Numbered from the stretch's first letter, positions 17,567 to 25,112 are shown. The stretch: DNA of 64,000 nucleotides from an uncultured Sphingobium sp. (GCA_946885845.1 CAMPHJ010000003.1:62001-126000); one strand, 5' to 3'. Translations and numbers: made by a program. The notes: a model not told the origin generated them from the letters alone.

Positions 17567-19893
17567 TCCCTGATCTCCACCAGCGGCACCGAAGGCGCTT
17601 CGCCCGCCGCGAAAGTCGCGCGGTTGATGTCGATCCGGTCCTCGGCAAATCGCACCGGCACATCGAACCGGAACCCCGCCGTCAGCACGACGCCATCCGC
17701 AGGAGCGACATCGAAAGCGATGACGCCCGCCCCTGCATGGCTCCACCCGTCGGCAATCTCCACGCCGTCCACCGCGACCCGGATGCTGCCCGGCGCAGGC
17801 CGCGTGATCCGCCTCGCCTGCGCATCTTCGCCGTCGCCATAATAGCGCTGCAATGGAAACTCAGCGCGCACGCCATCGCCGATGCCCAGCCGCTGGTCCA
17901 TCGGCCCCGGCACGCCCCCGATCGCGCAGCTACGGTCGTCATAAGGATCGGTCAGCCGAAATCCCCGCGCCGCCCCCCGCCGCGCCCGGAAGAACGCGAT
18001 CAGCGTCGCGATGTCCGCTTCCGACCGGACCCCCGGCCCGACATCGAACGACAATCGCGCATCGGCCCAATCGCTGCTCCGCCGCTCATGCCCTGACGGA
18101 CTTTCCACGATCTGCGTCGAAAAAGCCGGAGCAAGGCTCGCTTCCCGCCCAATACTCAGCGGAAAAGCCACATCGTCAAAGGCTTGCATATCTTCGTCCC
18201 CATTCAATCTGAAGCAGGTAAAGCCATCGCGCGCCACCTGCGGCAAAGCCCACACAAATGTCGCCGCCGTGCCCCGCCTGACCGCCGCGTCCGCCGCATC
18301 GGCGATCTGTCGCCATTGCCCCGCTTGCTCCGGCATCAGCACGAAGCCGGAAAAATAATGCTGCTCCGCCACCGGATAGCCCAGCCTCTGGGTGGCAAGG
18401 TCGATCCCCTTCGCGGTCAGGCGCGGTCGCCCTTCGGTGACCCAGTCATAATCTTCCAGTTGCAGCACATCGAATGCGGGTGAAGCCCACCCCACCGGCA
18501 TGTTCGCCCGCTTCGCCTCAGGGGCCAGCGGGTCCAGCACCGTGGGCAGATAGGCCAGCAGCAAAGTCACCGCGTCCGGCGCAATCCCCTTGACCCAGGC
18601 GCACAGCGCCGCAGTGGACGCCGCCAGCATCGCGCCCGCCTGGTCCAGCAAAGCCTTCTGCCCGCTGTTCAACGTTCCGCGAATATCGGGAATGGACACC
18701 GGACTCCCGCCAAAGGCTGCCCGCGCCGCGCTGTCGTACAGACAGATGCGCCCATCGGCAGGCATCACCCACCACCATGGCTCACCCACCTGAAACTTGA
18801 CCGCAATATCCGCCGCCAAGGCTATGGAAACAAAGGCGCCCGCCACCACCCGTAAATAGCTCATCGCCCCGTCATGCGCGGGCGACAGCAGCGTCGAAGG
18901 CGGCGACCATCCCGTCAGGGCGGGATCGCCATTTTCGGCCCGCTGCTTCCAGTCGTTCCAGCAATGGGCGTCGAACAGCTCGTAGGACAGCGACCAGATG
19001 ACCCCCATGTCCATCGCCCTGGCTCGTCGCGCGAAATCCGCGTGCCATGCGGAACATGGCGTGTTCAATACGCCGCCCGCCAGGCTGACATAATGGCCGC
19101 CGCCCAACGGTTCGAGCCGGAAATAATGGCTCATGCCGACATAATGATTGATGTCGCCGCGATAGCCCAGCGCATGGATCGACGCGACGATCCGTTCCGG
19201 CGTCTGGTTGAAACAATCGTCATAGCCGGTTGCCATGGACAGCCCATGTTCGGGCACCATCACGTCGCCGATGCTCAGGACGGAACCCGCCCCGTCGCAT
19301 GCTATTCCGCTGACCTCTGCCCACCCTTCCACCGCCGCGCCAAAGACCGTGGTCCCCGCATCATAGTCCGGCGGCGCGATGGAAATGAACATCCGGTCGA
19401 CATCCCCGGCCCAGACCGGATCGGCCTCTGCGGGCAGCAGGAACCCGCCATCCAGATCCGAAAAATCCAACCTGACCCACGCATCCTCGGCTGTTCCGTC
19501 GGCATAGTTCCACAACCGCACATACCAGGATCGCGGATTGCCAGCCTCGTCCCTGCCTTCGATGGTCAGGGTCGGCCCATGGGTTTCGTCCAACTGCCTC
19601 AGCCCGCCGCTGCGCCACCGGAAACGCAGCACGCATTCCCGAAAGTCCCTGGCCGTCTCATAGGCCAGCAGCGGATGGCTCCACTTGTCCTCCGCTTCCC
19701 AGATCAGCCCCGCCAGGTCGCCCGATCCGTAAAAGACCGCATCCACCCGCAACGCATCGGGGGCGGTGGTGACGACGCCCGCCATCATCGGTCGGGGAAA
19801 ATTCACCGTCCAGTGGGTCGGCGCAAAGCGCTTGATGTGCCGCGCCTCCTGACCCCTGCGCTTGTCCGCCAGCCAGTAATCCAGTCCGCTCAT
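17563..19893 (-). CDS. TIM-barrel-like domain fused to DUF2460 distal tail protein (gp12-like)
   Basis: The C-terminal 205 residues (about 572-776) match DUF2460/TIGR02217, the distal tail protein of RcGTA, which alone is about 210 residues. The preceding 570 residues are an added module. They contain WSLSYELFDAH (Glu305) and KFQVGEPWWW (Glu371), followed by LQLEDYDWV, which look like a clan-A glycosidase barrel, and an N-terminal strand-rich part. The segment may be the equivalent of the TIM barrel missing from the tail-tip protein. Catalysis is inferred, not shown. It overlaps both neighbours by 4 nt. Confidence 0.8.
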   Translation of the reverse strand: MSGLDYWLADKRRGQEARHIKRFAPTHWTVNFPRPMMAGVVTTAPDALRVDAVFYGSGDLAGLIWEAEDKWSHPLLAYETARDFRECVLRFRWRSGGLRQLDETHGPTLTIEGRDEAGNPRSWYVRLWNYADGTAEDAWVRLDFSDLDGGFLLPAEADPVWAGDVDRMFISIAPPDYDAGTTVFGAAVEGWAEVSGIACDGAGSVLSIGDVMVPEHGLSMATGYDDCFNQTPERIVASIHALGYRGDINHYVGMSHYFRLEPLGGGHYVSLAGGVLNTPCSAWHADFARRARAMDMGVIWSLSYELFDAHCWNDWKQRAENGDPALTGWSPPSTLLSPAHDGAMSYLRVVAGAFVSIALAADIAVKFQVGEPWWWVMPADGRICLYDSAARAAFGGSPVSIPDIRGTLNSGQKALLDQAGAMLAASTAALCAWVKGIAPDAVTLLLAYLPTVLDPLAPEAKRANMPVGWASPAFDVLQLEDYDWVTEGRPRLTAKGIDLATQRLGYPVAEQHYFSGFVLMPEQAGQWRQIADAADAAVRRGTAATFVWALPQVARDGFTCFRLNGDEDMQAFDDVAFPLSIGREASLAPAFSTQIVESPSGHERRSSDWADARLSFDVGPGVRSEADIATLIAFFRARRGAARGFRLTDPYDDRSCAIGGVPGPMDQRLGIGDGVRAEFPLQRYYGDGEDAQARRITRPAPGSIRVAVDGVEIADGWSHAGAGVIAFDVAPADGVVLTAGFRFDVPVRFAEDRIDINRATFAAGEAPSVPLVEIRE

Positions 19894-20441
19894 CCGTTCA
19901 GCGCTCCCCTGACCGCGCGCGCCACCTGCCGCGCGCTGCGCGCCAGCAGCCGGTGCCCCTCCTGCCCCTCGCCCCGGCCCGACACGGCGATACTGACCCG
20001 CACATCGCGCGCACCGCCGCCGCCATTGGGCACCACCTGCCCGCTGGCCGTCGGCACGAACATCTCCGGCCCGCGCTCACCGACCATATAGGCCCGGCCC
20101 GGCGTCACTGGCCCGCCCGTCGCCCGGCCGGGCAGGCCCAGCGCCGCCGATGCGAGCGTCAGCAACGTGCCGCCGGTTCCCCCCATGCCACCCGCCGCCG
20201 AACGCACCGCCGCTGCGGCAATGTCCTCCAGGATCGACGAAGCAACGCGCTTCAACTCCTCAAAGCCGAAACGCCCCGACCGCACCGCCCGCAACAGCCC
20301 TTGTTCGATCCGTCGCCCGGCCCGTTCGGCGCCGTTCGCCAATGGCCCTTCCATCTCGCCGCGCATCGCATCCACGTCCCGCGAAAGCCCCTGCGTATCG
20401 GCGCGCACCCGCACCACCAGCGTCTCGATTTCCTCGTCCAT
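19890..20441 (-). CDS. Short tail tape measure protein (RcGTA gp11-like)
   Basis: The protein has 183 residues from the ATG at 20441, which has GGGAGG 5-6 nt upstream; an in-frame start at 20459 is less likely. The N-terminal half is helical (EETLVV-type start, then ADTQGLSRDVDAMRGEMEG). The C-terminal half is Gly-rich and holds GRAYMVGERGPEMFVP, the C-terminal motif of lambda-type tape measure proteins. The length implies a very short tail. It is separated from the chaperone gene by a 155-nt gap that holds a terminator and a palindromic repeat, the largest gap in the tail module apart from the one filled by the opposite-strand gene. Confidence 0.85.
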   Translation of the reverse strand: MDEEIETLVVRVRADTQGLSRDVDAMRGEMEGPLANGAERAGRRIEQGLLRAVRSGRFGFEELKRVASSILEDIAAAAVRSAAGGMGGTGGTLLTLASAALGLPGRATGGPVTPGRAYMVGERGPEMFVPTASGQVVPNGGGGARDVRVSIAVSGRGEGQEGHRLLARSARQVARAVRGALNG

Positions 20442-20460
20442 CCAGCGCCTCCCGCTCAAA

Positions 20461-20488
20461 CAAAAAAGCCCCTCCCTTCAGGGAGGGG
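20461..20488 (-). terminator. Intrinsic terminator inside the GTA cluster, before the tape measure gene
   Basis: On the transcribed (minus) strand CCCCTCCC, loop TGAA, GGGAGGGG, then CTTTTTTG. It lies between the chaperone stop (20597) and the tape measure start (20441). The same A4GC4TC3-type module begins the repeat at 62238. Confidence 0.75.
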
Positions 20489-20526
20489 TCGGGGGAGGGC
20501 CTGTCCCTCAACCCGCTTACCTACAG

Positions 20527-20586
20527 CCGTTCGGGCTGAGCTTGTCGAAGCCTTCCCCTTCCCTTCGACAAGCTCAGGACGAACGG
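20527..20586. repeat. Sphingomonad-type extragenic palindrome (REP-like)
   Basis: Two 24-nt arms (20527-20550 and 20563-20586) are inverted copies with two mismatches around a 12-nt pyrimidine spacer. The core CTGAGCTTGTCGAAG is the sequence I recall as a highly repeated intergenic element in sphingomonads. No RAYT transposase is in the window. Confidence 0.75.
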
Positions 20587-20596
20587 AGTAATGGCC

Positions 20597-20791
20597 TCAA
20601 TCCGGCATCATCTCCTTCAGCCGCTTCAGCTCGCCCGTATCGACACCGCTATCGGCCTCATCCTCCCCACGCGCCGCGCGCAGCACCGCCTCCAGCTCGA
20701 CCGGGGTCGACCGCCAGAACTCGTCAGGCCGCCAGCCCAACAGCCATCCCGCGACGCCCGCCAGGCGCGCCGCCGTTTTGAAAAAGCTCAT
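20597..20791 (-). CDS. Phage tail assembly chaperone (DUF2376/TAC-6 type)
   Basis: The 64-residue protein contains LAGVAGWLLGWRPDEFWRSTPVELEAVL, the signature of the small tail assembly chaperone that follows gp10 in GTA clusters. It ends with a charged helix. Its ATG overlaps the gp10-like stop by 4 nt. It would hold the tape measure protein before tube assembly. Because it is followed by a terminator and a repeat, its coupling to the tape measure gene is weaker than elsewhere in the cluster. Confidence 0.85.
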   Translation of the reverse strand: MSFFKTAARLAGVAGWLLGWRPDEFWRSTPVELEAVLRAARGEDEADSGVDTGELKRLKEMMPD

Positions 20792-21111
20792 CGTCCCCCC
20801 AAAATCTGTTTCAATATGCCGCGCAGCACGGGCGACAGCTTCGCCAGCCCAACCTCGACAATCGCCTCGCCCAGCCCGTCGCGGGTCAGGCCCTGCGGCG
20901 GATCGACCAGGCAGTGCCAGAACAGCGCCGCCATGTCGGACAGCGACAGCTTGCCGTCCGCCGCTCGATCGACCAGATCGAACAGCGGTCCCAATTCTTC
21001 CTCTGCCGCCACCAGCGCGGCGAAACTTGGCCGCAGCCTCAGCCGCTCACCCGCCAGTTCCAGCGCCGCCTCGCCCCGCGCGCCGTTGGGCACGTCGCCC
21101 GCCCCGCTCAT
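20788..21111 (-). CDS. GTA gp10-like tail protein
   Basis: This 107-residue protein matches the GTA-gp10 family (gene transfer agent protein). It has GEAALELAGERLRLRPSFAALVAAEEELGPLFDLVDR and MAALFWHCL in the middle, and a C-terminal helix ending ILKQILGGR. It is thought to act in tail tube assembly beside the TAC chaperone. It overlaps the major tail gene stop and the chaperone start by 4 nt each, so the three tail genes form one coupled unit. Confidence 0.88.
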   Translation of the reverse strand: MSGAGDVPNGARGEAALELAGERLRLRPSFAALVAAEEELGPLFDLVDRAADGKLSLSDMAALFWHCLVDPPQGLTRDGLGEAIVEVGLAKLSPVLRGILKQILGGR

Positions 21112-21515
21112 TCCGACACCACCGGGCCGGAGCTTTCCAGGCTCAACGCATAATTGCGCTCGCCATTATAATCCCCGGCATAGTCCAGCCGCGTCACCAG
21201 GAAACGGCCGCGCATCCGCTCGCCGCTTTCGAAACTCAGTTCATATTCGTCGATGGTGCCCGACAGCGCATGATTGCGGATACGCACCTCCGCCGCCGAT
21301 CCGGTGAAAATCCCCGCCGCCGACACGCTGACCGACCGCACGCCCGCGCCAGAAAGCAGTTCGCGCCAGCCGCCTGAATCCTTGCTGGTGACATTGACCG
21401 CTTCGCCATTCACCGACAGCTGCGTCGTGCGCATTCCGGCAACCGTGGCATAGACTGGCGGACTCCCGCCATCCCCCACTTTCAACAGAAATGCGCTGCC
21501 TTTTTCTATGCCCAT
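21108..21515 (-). CDS. Major tail tube protein (RcGTA gp9-like, TP901-1 type)
   Basis: The 135-residue beta-rich protein starts MGIEKGSAFLLKVGDGG and has the family blocks RTTQLSVNGEAVNVTSKDSGGWRELLSGAGVRSVSVSAAGIF and DYAGDYNGERNYALSLESSGPV. It forms the tube around the tape measure. AGGAG lies 8 nt upstream of the ATG. Upstream are 57 nt shared with a divergently oriented small gene on the plus strand, so the tail operon is interrupted here and may need its own promoter or readthrough. Confidence 0.9.
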   Translation of the reverse strand: MGIEKGSAFLLKVGDGGSPPVYATVAGMRTTQLSVNGEAVNVTSKDSGGWRELLSGAGVRSVSVSAAGIFTGSAAEVRIRNHALSGTIDEYELSFESGERMRGRFLVTRLDYAGDYNGERNYALSLESSGPVVSE

Positions 21516-21572
21516 GAACCATTCTCCTGTAAGATAAACCGTGTCAGAATCGGGATTTTTGGAGAGGTGCAG

Positions 21573-21890
21573 ATGCTTGCCGCCATTCCCCTCATCATGC
21601 TGCTGGCCGCCCCGCAGTCGGGCGACGCGGTTGGCGCTGGACGCCAGTCTTTCTCGAAATGCCTGTCCGACCAGGTGCAGCCTGCGCTCGACAGGAAAAT
21701 GACCGTCAGCGGCTTCCAGTCCGCGCTGAAGTCAAAATGCCGCGACAAGGAAGCGGCCTTCCACGCCGCCATGGTCGCGGACAACAGGGCCAGCGGCATG
21801 TCGGAAAAGGACGCGCAGTCCGACGCGGACGATCAGGTCGCCGAATATGTCGACAAGATCACCGGCGAGTTCGAAGATTATATGCGCTGA
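21573..21890 (+). CDS. Small secreted protein on the opposite strand within the GTA cluster
   Basis: The ATG at 21573 follows GGAGAGG with ideal spacing. The 105-residue product starts with a signal peptide (MLAAIPLIMLLAAPQSG), then a helical domain with two cysteines (SKCLSD and KSKCRDK) that could form a disulfide, and many D/E/K residues toward AEYVDKITGEFEDYM. I recall similar hypothetical proteins in sphingomonads but know no function. It is the only plus-strand gene between 13.6 and 29 kb. It may be host cargo, or a periplasmic factor used during particle production or uptake. Confidence 0.75.
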   Translation: MLAAIPLIMLLAAPQSGDAVGAGRQSFSKCLSDQVQPALDRKMTVSGFQSALKSKCRDKEAAFHAAMVADNRASGMSEKDAQSDADDQVAEYVDKITGEFEDYMR

Positions 21891-21947
21891 CGCTGGCCGC
21901 CTTGCCCAAGCCTCCAAAGGCCACCGACAGTCCGGCTCCACCGCAAG

Positions 21948-22355
21948 TCAATCCTGCGCCACCACGCGCAGCCGGTAGTCCACAACCGCGCGCCAGCCAT
22001 CGCCATCCCGCGCGCCGGTTCGCATCAGCCGCGACCTGATCAGCCGGGCATTGACCACCCGCCACCCGTCGCCATCCATGTCCAGCGCCTGCATGACCGG
22101 ATCGATCCGGGCCAGCATCGCCCCGATCCTTCCCGCCATGTCGCCCGCATCGTGCAGGCTGATGGTCAGGCGCAATTCGCGCCCGTCCACGCCCTTCGCG
22201 CCCCAATCGCTCGCAATGCACTCGCCCATCACTGCAAAGGGCGGGGCCGCGCGCGCCGGTTGCCCATCGAACAGGCCGTTCAACAGGTTCATCAGATCGC
22301 CGTCCGCCTTCAGCGCGGCGATCACCGCCGCCCGCACCGCTGTTTCCGCGCTCAT
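21948..22355 (-). CDS. DUF3168 tail terminator protein (RcGTA gp8-like)
   Basis: The 135-residue protein has the DUF3168 layout: an N-terminal helix (AETAVRAAVIAALKADGDLMNLLNG), a central ELRLTISLHD strand, and DPVMQALDMDGDGWRVVNARLIRSRLMRTGARDGDGWRAVVDYRLRVVA. This family caps the tail tube at the head-tail interface. The ATG at 22355 overlaps the stop of the upstream small gene as ATGA, and GGGGA is about 5 nt upstream. Confidence 0.87.
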   Translation of the reverse strand: MSAETAVRAAVIAALKADGDLMNLLNGLFDGQPARAAPPFAVMGECIASDWGAKGVDGRELRLTISLHDAGDMAGRIGAMLARIDPVMQALDMDGDGWRVVNARLIRSRLMRTGARDGDGWRAVVDYRLRVVAQD

Positions 22356-22558
22356 CGGCTTCCCCTTCCGGCCTCTCGCAGGCCCAGATCGCTCATCCAT
22401 CGGCGCATCAGGCCGGGACCCGTCAGCCTGACGATTTCCCCATCGACCTGAGCGTCCTCGACGCCAGCGGCGACCGCCGCGCGCGCCACAGCGTCGCGGC
22501 GGCGCGCCGCCCCCTCTTGCGTCAGGCGGACCAGCCGCCGCAACATCGCACCGCTCAC
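22352..22558 (-). CDS. Small basic protein in the head-closure (gp7) position
   Basis: The 68-residue product sits between the head-tail connector and DUF3168, where RcGTA encodes the roughly 110-residue head-closure protein gp7. The frame begins at a GTG that overlaps the connector stop (GTGA) and ends in an ATGA overlap with DUF3168, so it is almost certainly translated; an ATG at 22546 is an alternative start. The sequence is Arg/Ala-rich and helical (RRLVRLTQEGAARRRDAVARAAVAAG) with no beta-barrel character, so it does not look like a normal stopper. Confidence 0.7.
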   Translation of the reverse strand: MSGAMLRRLVRLTQEGAARRRDAVARAAVAAGVEDAQVDGEIVRLTGPGLMRRWMSDLGLREAGRGSR

Positions 22559-23094
22559 GCCAGCCGCATCCGCCGCCATGGCCGCCACAGCGCGCTCACC
22601 ACGGCTGGCGGGGACGGCATATCGCCGCCACGTGCGGAAAAATGCTCCGCCGCCAGCCGGACAATCCCCTGTCGGATCGATCCGGGCAGCCCGTCCGCAT
22701 CCTCGGCCAGCCCCGCCCGATACCGCACCGCCGCCACCCGTCGTCCGCTTGAAGGATGGACCCGCACCCATCCATCGCCCGCCGCGTCGATGTCGACCGC
22801 ATAATCCTCCACCGCCAACGCGTCCGCCTCCCCGTCCGGCGCAATCGCCTCGACGCCCAGCACCGCGATCACCGGTCTTGCCGCCAGCCGCTGCCAGCCG
22901 CCGTCCGCCCGCACCGTCTCGCGGGCCTCGCCCGTCATCAGCCATTGGCCGATAAATTGCTCGCACAGTCCCGTTGCGCTCAACAGCAACGCCTCCAGCA
23001 GCGCGTCCTCGCTGTCCCCCGTAATCCGCAGATAATCCTTCAACTCGCCAAGCGACGCGCCCGGCGCCCCCGCCTCTTCCCGCACCAGCACCAT
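22555..23094 (-). CDS. Head-tail connector/adaptor (gp6-like)
   Basis: The 179-residue protein matches phage gp6-like head-tail connectors. It has an N-terminal LGELKDYLRITGDSEDALLEALLLSATGLCEQFIGQWL helix bundle, a strand-rich middle, and RYRAGLAEDADGLPGSIRQGIVRLAAEHF in the C-terminal half. It should form the dodecameric ring under the portal. It is separated from the capsid gene by a 78-nt gap containing an intrinsic terminator, then overlaps the next gene as GTGA. Confidence 0.87.
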   Translation of the reverse strand: MVLVREEAGAPGASLGELKDYLRITGDSEDALLEALLLSATGLCEQFIGQWLMTGEARETVRADGGWQRLAARPVIAVLGVEAIAPDGEADALAVEDYAVDIDAAGDGWVRVHPSSGRRVAAVRYRAGLAEDADGLPGSIRQGIVRLAAEHFSARGGDMPSPPAVVSALWRPWRRMRLA

Positions 23095-23108
23095 CGCCCC
23101 TCCAGATG

Positions 23109-23142
23109 AAAAAAGGGGGACGCCGTGACGACGACGCCCCCC
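23109..23142 (-). terminator. Intrinsic terminator after the major capsid gene
   Basis: On the transcribed strand GGGGGGCGTC (rc of 23133-23142) pairs with GGCGTCCCCC (rc of 23115-23124), 10 bp with two G-U pairs, followed by TTTTTT. It sits 31 nt after the capsid stop and ahead of the connector start. Confidence 0.8.
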
Positions 23143-23172
23143 AGATTGTGCAAAGTCAAACCGTCGCCAATG

Positions 23173-24288
23173 TCAGGTCGCGGCGAACTTCATCAGCTTG
23201 ATGGCTTCGCTATTGGCGACCGCCCCGCCGATGCGCTTGACCGCATAGAAGTGCACGAACGGCTTGTTGCTATATGGATCGCGCAGGATGCTGGTTTCGC
23301 TACGCTCCGAAATGACATAGCCCGCCTGGAAATTGCCAAAGGCGATCGACAGGCTGCCCGCCGCGATGTCGGGCATGTCTTCGGCTTCCACCACCGGATA
23401 GCCCAGCAGCGTCGCAGGCTGCTCCGCGCTCAGCGACGGCTGCCACAGGAACGCGCCATCGTCCGTCTTCATCTTGCGGATGGCGCTCAGCGTGGTGGAG
23501 TTCATCACAAAGCTCGCACCCTGGCGATAGGGCGCGCGCAGGCTCTGCACCAGGTCGATCAGCTTGTCCTGCGGGTTGGTCGCCGCAAAGCCAGCCGCCG
23601 CCCCCGACGCCACATATTGCAACGATCCAAAGGCGCGCGCGCCGTCCGCTTCGTTGGTCGTGGTGTAGGTCAGGAACCCCTTGGGCTTGTTCGTGCCGTT
23701 CCCGTTGACGAACGCCGCGCCCTCCGCCGCCGCAAACTCGCGGGCGATTTCCATCGCCAGCCAGCTTTCGACATCGAACTGCGCATCGTCCAGCATCGCC
23801 TGGCTCGCCGCCGGATTGGCGTAAAGCTCACCCGATGGCGGGACGATCTCGTTAAAGCTCGGCGTCGCCGTTTCGGTCCGCGCACCGGTCTCGCTGGCCC
23901 AGCCCGACACGATGCCGCCTGACGTCACCAGCTTGCGATATCCCGCCGTGCCGGTGCGCACCACATTGGCGATCGACCGGATCGGCGAGATGCTTTTCAG
24001 CGTGGCATCGATGATCTGGTCGATTTCGCGCGGCACCGCATAGCCGCCCGCGCCGCCGCTCGCCCCGGAAAAGCTCTTCAACTCCACGCCCGCTTCCATT
24101 CCCTGCCGCAGATATCGATCGACAAAGGCCGCCCGCTTCGGATCGAACGCGCCGCCCTTCACTCCGTCCAGCGCCGGACGCTGCTGCTGCAACAGCGCGC
24201 CCTTCAGCGCCGCGATTTCCCCTTCCATCGCCTCGATCCGTTCACCCTGCACCACCGCGTCAAAGCTTGCTTCCAACTGGTCCGTCAT
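23173..24288 (-). CDS. HK97-family major capsid protein (RcGTA gp5-like)
   Basis: The 371-residue protein has the HK97 layout: an N-terminal scaffold-like helix (about 1-70, with EAMEGEIAALKGALLQQQRP) expected to be removed by the adjacent protease, then a shell domain with GAGGYAVPREIDQIIDATLKSISPIRSIANVV, the segment GSLQYVASGAAAGF, and YPVVEAEDMPDIAAGSLSIAFGNFQAGYVISER near the C-terminus. It is flanked on both sides by intrinsic terminators (24302-24328 upstream, 23109-23142 downstream), which would isolate it as its own transcription unit unless polymerase reads through. Confidence 0.93.
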   Translation of the reverse strand: MTDQLEASFDAVVQGERIEAMEGEIAALKGALLQQQRPALDGVKGGAFDPKRAAFVDRYLRQGMEAGVELKSFSGASGGAGGYAVPREIDQIIDATLKSISPIRSIANVVRTGTAGYRKLVTSGGIVSGWASETGARTETATPSFNEIVPPSGELYANPAASQAMLDDAQFDVESWLAMEIAREFAAAEGAAFVNGNGTNKPKGFLTYTTTNEADGARAFGSLQYVASGAAAGFAATNPQDKLIDLVQSLRAPYRQGASFVMNSTTLSAIRKMKTDDGAFLWQPSLSAEQPATLLGYPVVEAEDMPDIAAGSLSIAFGNFQAGYVISERSETSILRDPYSNKPFVHFYAVKRIGGAVANSEAIKLMKFAAT

Positions 24289-24301
24289 TCACCACTCCCA
24301 C

Positions 24302-24328
24302 AAAAAAGGCGGCCCGAATGGACCGCCT
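24302..24328 (-). terminator. Intrinsic terminator between protease and capsid genes
   Basis: On the transcribed strand AGGCGGTCC, loop ATTC, GGGCCGCCT, then TTTTTG: a 9-bp stem with one G-U pair. It lies 26 nt after the protease stop and 13 nt before the capsid ATG. Confidence 0.82.
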
Positions 24329-24354
24329 GAAAAGTCAAACCCTGCTGATCACGC

Positions 24355-24768
24355 CTACCCCTCGACCGCGATCACCCGTGCCAGCGGCTGCATCGGATGC
24401 GTGACGACGCTCACCTCCACCACCTCCAGCGCCAGCAATTCCCGTGGCGCAGCGCCCCGCGCCTCCCGCACCCGATAGCCAAAGGACAGCCCGTCAATCG
24501 CCTTGTCCTTCAAGGCCCGCGCCGCTTCCCGCCCGGCGGCGGTCCGTCCCGACACCCGCCCGATGACGCGCAGCCCCCGCGCATCCTCCTCGATCCGCTC
24601 GACCGTGCCGATGGCTTCGCCCGGCCGATGCTGCCACAACAGCGGCACCCCCGCAGCAACGTCGGCGAAAGCGCCCGCCCGCACCACGTCCCCGCCCCGA
24701 TCGACGCGGTCGAACACCGCCGCATAACCGGCAAAGCGCACGTCGCGCTCACCCCCCGGCCCGCTCAT
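24355..24768 (-). CDS. HK97-family prohead protease (RcGTA gp4-like)
   Basis: The 137-residue serine protease (U35 type) removes the capsid scaffold domain. Visible are RFAGYAAVFDRVDRGGDVVRAGAF, the catalytic His in LLWQHRPGEAIG and the catalytic Ser in IDGLSFGYRV, then LLALEVVEVSVVTHPMQPLARV. The ATG at 24768 overlaps the DUF6127 stop as ATGA; longer readings of the frame run through that gene and lack similarity. Confidence 0.9.
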   Translation of the reverse strand: MSGPGGERDVRFAGYAAVFDRVDRGGDVVRAGAFADVAAGVPLLWQHRPGEAIGTVERIEEDARGLRVIGRVSGRTAAGREAARALKDKAIDGLSFGYRVREARGAAPRELLALEVVEVSVVTHPMQPLARVIAVEG

Positions 24769-25085
24769 GCCCGGATCATCCCCAGCAGCCCGGCCTTCAC
24801 CGCCACGCCCAGCAGCACCAGCGCCATGACGATCCTCACCGCCCATCCGACGACAGCGCCCCGCGCGGCCTTCTTTGCGTCGCGCCATGCGGACAGCAGC
24901 TCGCGCAGTTCCCGCACATCGCCCTCCGCGCCCCGATCGGCCAGGCCCATCCGTTCCAGCGCCCGCCCGGCGCCCAGTTCGCTCGCTTCCTCGATCAAGG
25001 CGCGGATCATCACCATGTCCATCTGTCCCGGCACGCCCTGCGCCTGCGCCACCAGCCGCGCCAGCATCTCGCCATCATATTTCAT
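24765..25085 (-). CDS. DUF6127 small membrane protein of the GTA cluster
   Basis: The 106-residue protein has a helical N-terminal region (EMLARLVAQAQGVPGQMDMVMIRALIEEASELGAGRALERMGL) and one C-terminal membrane segment (about 84-103, AVRIVMALVLLGVAVKAGLLG). It matches DUF6127, which I recall between portal and protease genes in sphingomonad GTA loci. A single anchor suggests a membrane-linked assembly or release role, but none is established. It follows the portal by 27 nt and overlaps the protease start. Confidence 0.8.
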   Translation of the reverse strand: MKYDGEMLARLVAQAQGVPGQMDMVMIRALIEEASELGAGRALERMGLADRGAEGDVRELRELLSAWRDAKKAARGAVVGWAVRIVMALVLLGVAVKAGLLGMIRA

Positions 25086-25112
25086 CGGCCCCTCCCGCCT
25101 CGCTGGACGCCA

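Noticed and set aside
16181..17842. Long open frames on the plus strand opposite the GTA genes, for example this one of about 550 codons
   Set aside because: High-GC coding produces long open antisense frames. These have very high Arg/Pro/Ala content, no family match, no ribosome site, and lie fully over genes with strong matches. The same holds for 3531-4670, 18874-20091, 38142-39599, 55339-56970 and 62405-63898.
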